NCBI RefSeq assembly: GCF_006540305.1
Contig: NZ_BJOR01000001.1
Span: 4,030,001-4,094,000 of the forward strand
Origin: Streptomyces sp. 6-11-2
GTDB lineage: Bacteria; Actinomycetota; Actinomycetes; Streptomycetales; Streptomycetaceae
Length of the DNA stretch: 64,000 nt
Reading direction: 5' to 3'
Position 1 is the first letter of the stretch; every line of letters begins with the position of its first letter. The translations under genes were made by a program, and so were the position numbers. Shown piece by piece: positions 51,446 to 59,460 of this stretch. The notes beneath the pieces are model-generated. The model had not been told where the DNA came from and made no database searches. It saw only the letters and a program-made list of their open reading frames with translations.

Positions 51446-51537
51446 CCCCCCGGGCGGTACGTACTTCAGCCCCCGGGCGGTACGTACCTCAGTCCCGGGC
51501 GGTACGTACTTCAGCCCCCGGGCCGTACATACCTCAG
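51446..51537. repeat. Four tandem 22-23 bp repeats between convergent genes
   Basis: Units of the form CCCCCGGGCGGTACGTACYT plus CAG repeat four times, the last touching the MarR stop codon. Each carries the near-palindrome GGTACGTACC. They lie where the MFS and MarR transcripts converge. Confidence 0.8.
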
Positions 51538-52061
51538 CGGAGCCAGGGCAGGTCCGCACCCGCTTCGTTCGGCTGAAGTCCCTCGGCGACGATCTGCATG
51601 ATCTCGCCGAGGGACTTCTGCTGTTCCGGGCTGAGACGGTCGAACAGCGCCTGGCGTACGGCGGTCACATGGCCCGGCGCGGTGCGGCGCAGCACCTCAA
51701 GGCCCTGGTCGGTCAGGACCGCGAACTGGCCTCGCTTGTCGGAGGGGCAGTCCTCGCGGCGTACCCAGCCGTTCTTCTCCAGGCGGGCGATCGCGTGGGA
51801 GAGGCGGGAGCGGGTGATCTTGGCGTCCATGGCCAGCTCGGTCATCCGCAGCCGGCGCTGCGGGGCCTCGCCGAGCTTGACGAGGAGGCCGTAGTAGATG
51901 TGCGGCATGCCCGCGTCGCGCTGGAGCTGGCGGTCGAGGTGGTCCTCGAGCAGGGTGGTGGCGTGCAGGTAGGAACGCCAGACGCGCTGCTCCTCGGCGG
52001 TGAGCCAGCGGTGGGCATCGGCCTCGGCGGGCTCGGGGACGGAAGCGGGTGCCGTATTCAT
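51534..52061 (-). CDS. MarR-family regulator
   Basis: 175 residues, ATG 52061. Helix bundle with winged helix: LTAEEQRVWRSYLHATTLLE, YYGLLVKLGEAPQRRLRMTE, AMDAKITRSRLSHAIARLEK, NGWVRREDCPSDKRGQFAVL, then a C-terminal dimer helix. It is divergent from the dioxygenase gene at 52163, with an inverted repeat between the two starts. Autoregulation plus repression of the dioxygenase is the likely logic. Confidence 0.94.
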   Translation of the reverse strand: MNTAPASVPEPAEADAHRWLTAEEQRVWRSYLHATTLLEDHLDRQLQRDAGMPHIYYGLLVKLGEAPQRRLRMTELAMDAKITRSRLSHAIARLEKNGWVRREDCPSDKRGQFAVLTDQGLEVLRRTAPGHVTAVRQALFDRLSPEQQKSLGEIMQIVAEGLQPNEAGADLPWLR

Positions 52062-52083
52062 ACGTCCACTCTACGAGCTACTC

Positions 52084-52137
52084 CTTGAAGGTTAAACAAA
52101 CCGGGCGTAATGTGAGGGCAGAGCTTTAGCTTTCAAG
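52084..52137. promoter_or_regulatory. MarR operator candidate between divergent genes
   Basis: CTTGAAGGTTAAAC (52084-52097) and GCTTTAGCTTTCAAG (52123-52137) are inverted copies of CTTGAA(A/G)G(C/T)TAAA. AT-rich, symmetric sites of this kind in a divergent MarR promoter region are typical operators. They cover both promoters. Confidence 0.65.
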
Positions 52138-52162
52138 CATCCAGTCGCAGGGAGTCGCCACC

Positions 52163-52954
52163 ATGTCCGCCGCCGCCCGGGAGCGCATGCCCGCCCTCTA
52201 CCTCAGCCACGGTGCCCCGCCGCTCGCGGACGACCCGGTCTGGCCCGGCCAGCTCGCCGCCTGGTCCGCCGAGCTGCCCCGCCCCAAGGCGATCCTCGTC
52301 GTCTCCGCGCACTGGGAGGAGGCCCCGCTCGCCCTCGGGGCCATCGAGACGGTCCCGCTGGTCTACGACTTCTGGGGCTTCCCCGAGCACTACTACCGGG
52401 TGCGGTACGGCGCCCCCGGCGCGCCCGAACTCGCCGAGAGCGTCCGGAAGTTGCTGCGCGCGCCCGGAACGCCCGTGCAGGACGTCCCGGACCGCGGCCT
52501 CGACCACGGCGCCTACGTCCCGCTCGTCGAGATGTTCCCCGAGGCCGACATCCCCGTGCTCCAGGTCTCCATGCCGACCCTCGACCCGGTCAGGCTCATG
52601 GACGTCGGCCGCAAGCTGGCGCCCCTGCGCGACGAGGGGGTGCTGATCGTCGGCTCCGGCTTCTTCACCCACAACCTGGCCGCCCTGCGGCACACCGGAG
52701 GCGGGGTGCCGAGCTGGTCCGCGGAGTTCGACGACTGGGGCAGGCGTGCCCTGGAGGCCCGCGACTGGGACGCCCTGCTGGACTTCCTCGACAAGGCCCC
52801 GGCCGGCCGGTACGCCCACCCGCGCACCGAGCACTTCGCCCCGCTGTTCGTGACCATGGGCGCGGCGGAGGCGGGCGGTGAGCTGGGCACGCAGAAGTCC
52901 GTGATCGACGGCTTCTGGATGGGCCTGGCCAAGCGGTCGGTGCAGTTCGGCTGA
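52163..52954 (+). CDS. Class III extradiol ring-cleavage dioxygenase (LigB/DODA type)
   Basis: 263 residues, ATG 52163. Metal-ligand and active-site His: LSHGAPP (His16), VVSAHWEE (His50), GLDHGAYVP (His115) and RTEHFAPL (about His234). The ring-cleavage pattern YDFWGFPEHYY is that of the YgiD/4,5-DOPA-dioxygenase family. It opens aromatic catechol rings using a divalent metal and O2. Control by the divergent MarR protein suggests induction by an aromatic compound. Confidence 0.95.
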   Translation: MSAAARERMPALYLSHGAPPLADDPVWPGQLAAWSAELPRPKAILVVSAHWEEAPLALGAIETVPLVYDFWGFPEHYYRVRYGAPGAPELAESVRKLLRAPGTPVQDVPDRGLDHGAYVPLVEMFPEADIPVLQVSMPTLDPVRLMDVGRKLAPLRDEGVLIVGSGFFTHNLAALRHTGGGVPSWSAEFDDWGRRALEARDWDALLDFLDKAPAGRYAHPRTEHFAPLFVTMGAAEAGGELGTQKSVIDGFWMGLAKRSVQFG

Positions 52955-53277
52955 GACATGTGCGCCCCCGCTGCGTAAGACGAGGGTGTGGAGAGTCTTG
53001 GATTTTCCCGAGAGTCCGGGTTTGCGGCAACCTTCCGCCGGAGCGATTCGTCCATCAGGGTGGAAGGCGGTCGAAGGGGTCGAAGGGGACGCTCTTCCCG
53101 AGGTGGCGCCATTGGTGTGAGCGGAGTCTCACCCGTGGGGTGACCGGCGGGGTCCGTGAAGGGCCCGGGAGACCCTCGGTGCCGCTCTGACCTGCGGTTC
53201 CGTAACCGTCGGCGGCGACGTTCGGCGGCTGCGGCGAAACAGGGTACTGCATGATCAGAAAATTGGTGGGCGGGTTG

Positions 53278-53304
53278 GGAATTCTGTCCGGATTCCAGTC
53301 GTTG
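53278..53304 (+). promoter_or_regulatory. SigR-type promoter of hrdD
   Basis: GGAAT at 53278-53282, an 18-bp spacer, GTTG at 53301-53304. This is the GGAAT-N18-GTT consensus of the thiol-oxidative-stress sigma factor SigR, and hrdD is a known SigR target in Streptomyces coelicolor. It lies about 100 bp before the start codon. 52955-53277 holds no gene. Confidence 0.85.
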
Positions 53305-53399
53305 TTTCCATCGGATGCCGGGCACCCGAGGAGAGTTCCGAAGCAGGTGCCGAGCATCTGAAGGACCGCCCGCTGACCCACCATCGCAAGGGAGCACGC

Positions 53400-54398
<999 letters not shown>

Positions 54399-54744
54399 GG
54401 CCGTTCCGAACGGGATCCGGCCAGGGGAACGTCCAGGGGCGAGCACGGATGCCCGCCCCGGAGGACGTCCGCCCCGGCCGGGGCGTGGTGAGACCGGGCA
54501 GACCGGGCGCGTGAGGCTGCCGGTGCGCCGGGCGACCGCGTACGCCCGGTGGCGAAAGGCCGCGCAAACATGGCCGTGTACCGCCGCTTCAAGCGGCGGG
54601 GGCACGGGAACAACCCTTCAGAGCCCAGGAGTTCGACCGCCGGACGGGTTCCGGACCGGACCGGCTCCAGGTCGCTTCGGCGGAACGCACTGAAGTCCAG
54701 AGCCAAGTCCCGACGCACTCCCCCCGGCGCCGGGACTTTCCCAG

Positions 54745-54789
54745 AGCCGGGCTCCGGCGCCTCTCCCCCCGGGGCGCCGGAGCCCGGCT
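54745..54789. terminator. Hairpin after the WYL regulator gene
   Basis: 17-bp arms AGCCGGGCTCCGGCGCC and GGCGCCGGAGCCCGGCT, 11-nt loop, just beyond the stop of the minus-strand gene at 54795. 54399-54744 holds no gene. Confidence 0.85.
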
Positions 54790-54794
54790 CCCCT

Positions 54795-55793
54795 TCAGTC
54801 GCCCGGGGCACGGGCCGGAGAGTGGCCGCCGCCCCGGCCGGCCCGCGCGAGTCGCGCCCCCAACTGCCGTACGCACTGCACGAGTTCGTCGGGCTCCTCC
54901 ACCGTGAACTCGCAACCCAGCATCGCCAGCCGCACCGCGAGCCACTCCACCCGGTCGCCGACCGTGGCCCGCAGCCGGCAGCCGCCCGTGTCGAGCGGCT
55001 CCGGTGCGCCGAGCCACGCGGGCAGCCGCGCCGCGACCACCTCGGCCGGGTCGGCGAAGGTCGCCGTGAACGTGTAGGTCTCCTGCCTGCGGTACATCGA
55101 CTGCCGGAGGTACTCGGCCGCGCTCCCGGTCGGCAGCTCCCGCGGAGCGAACCGCGCACCGGTGGCGAAGGGCTCGCTCACCCGGTCGACGCGGAACGTC
55201 CGCCAGTCCGCGCGGTCCAGGTCGTACGCCACGAGGTACCAGCGCCGACCGGTCGACACCAGCCGGTACGGCTCCGTCAGCCGCCGCGTCACGGCCCCGT
55301 CGCCGGCCCGGTAGGCGAACCGCAGCCGCTCGTACCCCGCCACCGCGGAGGCCATGACCGTCAGCGTCTCCGTCGCGACGCTCGCCCCGTCGCCGCTGGT
55401 CAGCGGAGTCGTCGCGGCCTGAAGCGTGGAGACGCGATGCCGCAGCCGGGTCGGCAGCACCTGTTCCAGCTTCGCCAGCGCCCGCACCGACGCCTCGTCG
55501 ACGCCCTCGATCGCATGCCCGGCCCCCGCGCGCAGCCCGACCGCGATCGCCACCGCCTCCTCGTCGTCGAGCACGAGGGGCGGCATGGCCTTCCCCGCGA
55601 CCAGCCGGTAGCCGCCGTCCGCCCCCTTGGTCGCCTGCACCGGATAGCCCAGCTCACGCAGCCGGTCGATGTCCCGCCGGACCGTGCGCCGGGACACCCC
55701 GAGCCGGCCGGCGAGTTCACCGCCGGGCCACTCCCGGGGCGTCTGGAGGAGGGAGAGCAACTGGAGGAGCCGGGCCGGAGTGTCCGTCGTCAT
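54795..55793 (-). CDS. WYL-domain (YafY-type) transcriptional regulator
   Basis: 332 residues from ATG 55793 (an ATG at 55823 would add 10 residues). N-terminal helix-turn-helix: RLLQLLSLLQTPREWPGGEL, AGRLGVSRRTVRRDIDRLRE, LGYPVQATKGADGGYRL. WYL domain at about 150-240: EPYRLVSTGRRWYLVAYDLD, DWRTFRVDRVSEP. C-terminal extension (WCX-like) to the end. It is divergent from an MFS exporter gene with a very short gap, so it likely controls it. WYL domains sense small ligands or nucleic acids. Confidence 0.92.
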   Translation of the reverse strand: MTTDTPARLLQLLSLLQTPREWPGGELAGRLGVSRRTVRRDIDRLRELGYPVQATKGADGGYRLVAGKAMPPLVLDDEEAVAIAVGLRAGAGHAIEGVDEASVRALAKLEQVLPTRLRHRVSTLQAATTPLTSGDGASVATETLTVMASAVAGYERLRFAYRAGDGAVTRRLTEPYRLVSTGRRWYLVAYDLDRADWRTFRVDRVSEPFATGARFAPRELPTGSAAEYLRQSMYRRQETYTFTATFADPAEVVAARLPAWLGAPEPLDTGGCRLRATVGDRVEWLAVRLAMLGCEFTVEEPDELVQCVRQLGARLARAGRGGGHSPARAPGD

Positions 55794-55855
55794 GAATCCG
55801 AGAATGCCGCAGAAGTAGGACATGGTCTGACCTAATGCCTGCCTAGTTTGGCGTC

Positions 55856-57412
55856 ATGTCCTCCACCGAAACCCTTGCCGACAGCCCGGCCCCGGCCCCG
55901 GTCCCGGCCCCGACCGCCGACCGCCGTCGCTGGTTCGCGCTGGCGATCGTGATGACCGCGGCCTTCATGGACCTCGTGGACGTCACGATCGTCAACATCG
56001 CGATTCCGTCCATCCAGCAGGACGCCGGCGCGTCCTTCAGCCAGATCCAGTGGATCACCGCCGGGTACGCCCTCGCCTTCGCGGCCGGTCTGATCACCGG
56101 CGGCCGGCTCGGCGACATCCACGGCCGCAAGCGGCTGTTCCTCCTCGGCATCGGCGGCTTCACCCTCGCCTCCGCGCTGTGCGGCTTCGCCGCGAACCCC
56201 GACATGCTGGTCGCCGCCCGTCTCCTGCAAGGCGCCATGGCCGCGATGATGGTCCCGCAGGTGCTCTCGATCGTGCACGCCACCTTCCCGGCGCACGAAC
56301 GCGGCAAGGTCTTCGGCTTGTTCGGCGCGATCGTCGGCCTGGGCGCGGTCTCCGGCCCGCTGCTCGGCGCGCTGCTCACCGAGTGGAACCTGTTCGGGCT
56401 GGAATGGCGGCCGATCTTTCTGATCAACCTGCCCGTCGGCGTCCTGGCCCTCGTCCTCGGCAACCGTTTCATCAGCGAGTCCAAGGCCCCTCGGGCCCTG
56501 AAGCTGGACCTCGTCGGGGTCGCCCTGGTCACCCTGGGTCTGCTGATGCTGCTCTACCCGCTGACCCGGGGCCGTGAGCTGGGCTGGCCGGTCTGGGGGT
56601 ACGTCTCGATGGCGGGCGCGCTGGTGGTCTTCGCGACCCTGGTGGCGTACGAGCGGAGCAAGGCGGCGCGGGACGGCTCGCCGCTCATCGAACTGTCGCT
56701 GTTCCGGGTGAAGAGCTTCGCCGCGGGCATCGCGGTGCAGACCGTCTTCGGTGTCGCGCTGGGCGTGTTCTTCCTGGTCTGGACGCTGTACATGCAGGTC
56801 GGCCTGGGCTGGAGCCCGCTGCGGGCGGGCCTGACGGGCGTACCGTTCTCGATCGCCGTGTCCACCGCGGCCGGGATGTCGGTGCAGAAGCTGGTCCCGC
56901 GCTTCGGCCGCAAGGTGCTCCAGGCCGGTGCGCTGGTGATGGCGGCCGGTGTCCTGCTCTACATCTGGGAGTCCGAGCGGTACGGCCTGCACATCGCCCC
57001 CTGGCAGATGGCGCTCCCGCTGGTCGTGATGGGCCTGGGCATGGGCCTGATCGTGGCGCCGCTGACCGACGCGGTGCTCTCGGAGGTCCCGCGTGAGCAC
57101 GCGGGTTCGGCGTCCGGGCTGATCAACACCGTGCAGCAGATGGGCAACGCGCTGGGCCTCGGGCTGGTGTCGGTGGTGTTCTTCGGGGTCATCGGCGACC
57201 GCCTGGCCCCGGCCGAGGTGGGCCCGGCCTTCGTCAACGCCTTCCAGCACGCGCTGGTGTGGGTGGCGGCGGTGCTGGGCGTCATCTTCGTCCTGATGGC
57301 GGCCCTGCCCAAGCGACCGGGCCGGCAGGCGGAGGACGCCGAGGAGGCCGGGGCGGAGGAGGCCGGGGAGCCGGCCGTGGTGGCGCAGCGGTCGGGCGAG
57401 CTGGTGGGCTGA
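55856..57412 (+). CDS. MFS drug exporter, DHA2 family
   Basis: 518 residues, ATG 55856. It has 14 TM helices; DHA2 signatures DLVDVTIVNIAIPSIQQDAG, QWITAGYALAFAAGLITGGR and GDIHGRKRLFLLGIGGFTLA; a cytoplasmic Glu/Ala-rich tail. No ribosome binding site is visible before the ATG and the gap to the divergent regulator is only about 60 bp, so the message may be leaderless. Substrate unknown. Confidence 0.94.
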   Translation: MSSTETLADSPAPAPVPAPTADRRRWFALAIVMTAAFMDLVDVTIVNIAIPSIQQDAGASFSQIQWITAGYALAFAAGLITGGRLGDIHGRKRLFLLGIGGFTLASALCGFAANPDMLVAARLLQGAMAAMMVPQVLSIVHATFPAHERGKVFGLFGAIVGLGAVSGPLLGALLTEWNLFGLEWRPIFLINLPVGVLALVLGNRFISESKAPRALKLDLVGVALVTLGLLMLLYPLTRGRELGWPVWGYVSMAGALVVFATLVAYERSKAARDGSPLIELSLFRVKSFAAGIAVQTVFGVALGVFFLVWTLYMQVGLGWSPLRAGLTGVPFSIAVSTAAGMSVQKLVPRFGRKVLQAGALVMAAGVLLYIWESERYGLHIAPWQMALPLVVMGLGMGLIVAPLTDAVLSEVPREHAGSASGLINTVQQMGNALGLGLVSVVFFGVIGDRLAPAEVGPAFVNAFQHALVWVAAVLGVIFVLMAALPKRPGRQAEDAEEAGAEEAGEPAVVAQRSGELVG

Positions 57413-57430
57413 CCTGCGCGAAAGAGGGCC

Positions 57431-57468
57431 GATGGGGCCCGGCACCCGAGCGGTGCCGGGCCCCATCG
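57431..57468. terminator. Hairpin after the MFS gene
   Basis: GATGGGGCCCGGCACC and GGTGCCGGGCCCCATC, 16-bp perfect arms with a 6-nt loop. Confidence 0.9.
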
Positions 57469-57509
57469 GCGTACCCGGACACAACCGGAAGTCCGTTCAT
57501 GCCCGGTCT

Positions 57510-57579
57510 GATGCCCGAACCTGTTTACTTCCTGGACATTCAGGCGTAGCCTCCGGGAGAAACCACAAGTTCGGGCATC
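57510..57579. promoter_or_regulatory. Fru operon operator candidate (inverted repeat)
   Basis: GATGCCCGAAC (57510-57520) and GTTCGGGCATC (57569-57579) are perfect inverted copies 48 bp apart, flanking the likely promoter. A further ATGCCCG copy is at 57499. This is a typical layout for a DeoR/FruR repressor acting on its own operon. Confidence 0.75.
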
Positions 57580-57597
57580 AGTCGGAGGCGAGTGGAC

Positions 57598-58359
57598 ATG
57601 TACGCACCGGAGCGGCAGCAGGAGATCCTCCGGCTCGCCCGGGACGGCGGCCGCGTGGACGTCGTGTCGCTCGCCGAGGAGTTCCAGGTGACGGCGGAGA
57701 CGATCCGCCGCGACCTGAAGGCCCTCGACCGCGCGGGCCTGCTGCGCAGGGTGCACGGCGGCGCCATCCCGGCCGGCCGTCTCGACTTCGAGCCCGACCT
57801 CACCGAGCGCGAGTCCACCGCCGCCGACGAGAAGGACCGCATCGCCAAGGCGGCCCTGGCCGAACTGCCGGCCGAGGGCACGCTGATCCTCGACGCCGGT
57901 ACGACGGTGGCCCGTGTGGCTGCCGCCCTGCCCCTGGAGGCCTCGCTCACCGTCGTCACGCACTCCCTGCCGATCGCGGCCCGCCTCGCGGACCACCCCG
58001 GTCTCCAGCTCCACCTCGTGGGAGGGCGGGTACGCAACCGCACCCGCGCCGCCGTGGACGCCTGGGCGCTGCGGGCCTACGGCGAGATCCGCGCCGACGT
58101 GCTGTTCGTCGCCGCCAACGGCTTCTCGGCCGAACACGGTCTGACCACCCCCGACCTCGCCGAGGCCGCGGTGAAGCGCGCGGCGATCGCCGCCGCCCGC
58201 CGTGTGGTGCTGCTCGCCGACTCCGCCAAGCACGGCCAGGAGCACTTCGCCCGCTTCGGCGGCCTGAACGACGTGGACCTGCTGATCACCGACAGCGGAT
58301 TGAGTCCCGAGGACGCGGCCGCCATCGAGCGCGGCGGCACGGAAGTAGTACGCGCATGA
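57598..58359 (+). CDS. fruR: DeoR-family repressor of the fructose operon
   Basis: 253 residues from ATG 57598 (GGAGG 9 nt upstream; a GTG at 57592 is too close to it). N-terminal DeoR helix-turn-helix: ERQQEILRLARDGGRVDVVS, LAEEFQVTAETIRRDLKALD, RRVHGGAI. Sugar-phosphate-binding DeoRC domain: ILDAGTTVARVAAALP, HLVGGRVRNRTRAAVD and VLFVAANGFSAEHGLTTPD. The stop overlaps the start of fruK (ATGA), so it is the first gene of fruR-fruK-fruA. The likely inducer is fructose 1-phosphate. Confidence 0.93.
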   Translation: MYAPERQQEILRLARDGGRVDVVSLAEEFQVTAETIRRDLKALDRAGLLRRVHGGAIPAGRLDFEPDLTERESTAADEKDRIAKAALAELPAEGTLILDAGTTVARVAAALPLEASLTVVTHSLPIAARLADHPGLQLHLVGGRVRNRTRAAVDAWALRAYGEIRADVLFVAANGFSAEHGLTTPDLAEAAVKRAAIAAARRVVLLADSAKHGQEHFARFGGLNDVDLLITDSGLSPEDAAAIERGGTEVVRA

Positions 58360-59303
58360 TCGTCACCGTCACCCCCAACCCCTCCCTGGACCGCACCTAC
58401 GAGGTCCCCGCGCTCGAACGCGGCCAGGTCGTCCGGGCCACCGGCGAGCGCATGGACCCGGGCGGCAAGGGCGTGAACGTCTCGCGCGCCGTCGCGGCCG
58501 CCGGCCGGCGCACGGTCGCCGTCCTGCCGCTGGGCGGCGCCCCGGGCGCCCTCGTCGCGGACCTGCTCGACGCGCAGGGCATCGACGTCGCACCGGTGCC
58601 GGTCGCCGGGGCCACCCGCTCGAACATCGCGCTCGCGGAGGCCGACGGCGTCCTGACGAAGATCAACGCACCGGGTCCGGAACTCTCCGCCGAGGAGCAG
58701 GAGTCGCTGCTGGAGACCGTGCGGCGGCAGTCGCGCGGCGCGGACTGGATCGCGTGCTGCGGCAGCCTGCCGCGCGGACTCGCTCCGTCCTGGTACGCCG
58801 ACCTGGTCGCGCGGGCGCACGCGGCCGGAGTGCGCATCGCGCTGGACACCTCCGGGCCCGCGCTGCTGGCGGCGCTGCGCGAGGGCCCCGACGTGGTCAA
58901 GCCCAACGCCGCGGAGCTCGCCGAGGCCGTCGGGCGCTCCCTGGCGACGGTCGGCGACGCGGTGAAGGCGGCCGAGGAGCTGCGCGGGCTCGGCGCGCGC
59001 ACCGTGCTCGCGAGCCTGGGCGCCGACGGGCAGCTGCTCGTGGACGGGGCGGGCGCCTGGTTCGGCAGCGCGCGCGTGGACGCCGTCCGCAGCAACGTCG
59101 GCGCCGGCGACTCCTCCCTCGCCGGGTTCCTGATCGCCGACGGCACCGGCCCGGAGGCCCTGGCCCTCGCCGTCGCGCACGGCGCGGCCGCCGTCCAGCT
59201 GCCGGGCAGCCTGATGCCGACACCCGCCGACCTGGATCCGGCGGCGGTGACGGTCACGGCGGACGTGCCGGTGGACCGCGTGCTGAAGGAGCCGGTGACA
59301 TGA
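58356..59303 (+). CDS. fruK: 1-phosphofructokinase
   Basis: 315 residues, ATG 58356 overlapping the fruR stop. PfkB family: MIVTVTPNPSLDRTYEVPAL, GGKGVNVSRAVAAAGRRTVA, the substrate loop TKINAPGPELS, KPNAAELAEAVG, and the C-terminal signature NVGAGDSSLAGFLIADG with the catalytic Asp of GAGDS. It converts fructose 1-phosphate to fructose 1,6-bisphosphate with ATP in the cytoplasm, the step after FruA uptake. The 157-bp gap to fruA contains a duplicated CGCACCGCTTCCGAC unit. Confidence 0.96.
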   Translation: MIVTVTPNPSLDRTYEVPALERGQVVRATGERMDPGGKGVNVSRAVAAAGRRTVAVLPLGGAPGALVADLLDAQGIDVAPVPVAGATRSNIALAEADGVLTKINAPGPELSAEEQESLLETVRRQSRGADWIACCGSLPRGLAPSWYADLVARAHAAGVRIALDTSGPALLAALREGPDVVKPNAAELAEAVGRSLATVGDAVKAAEELRGLGARTVLASLGADGQLLVDGAGAWFGSARVDAVRSNVGAGDSSLAGFLIADGTGPEALALAVAHGAAAVQLPGSLMPTPADLDPAAVTVTADVPVDRVLKEPVT

Positions 59304-59460
59304 CCCCCCGCACGCCCCGCACCCGGTGCCGTACGACGCCTCCGCCGGCCCGCACCGCTTCCGACCCTCCCCGCACCGCTTCCGACTCTCCCCGTACTGC
59401 CCTCGTCCCCACCCCCGCCCATCCCACTGACCGGGCGATACGCGCGCTAAGGAGCCCGCG

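Noticed and set aside
55832..57484. Minus-strand 550-codon frame opposite the second MFS gene
   Set aside because: Same artefact: His/Gln/Asp/Arg-rich shadow without motifs.
57432..58355. N-terminal extension of the fruK frame through the fruR gene
   Set aside because: It overlaps fruR in another frame and is Arg/Pro-rich; the PfkB start MIVTVTPNPSLDR at 58356 is unambiguous.
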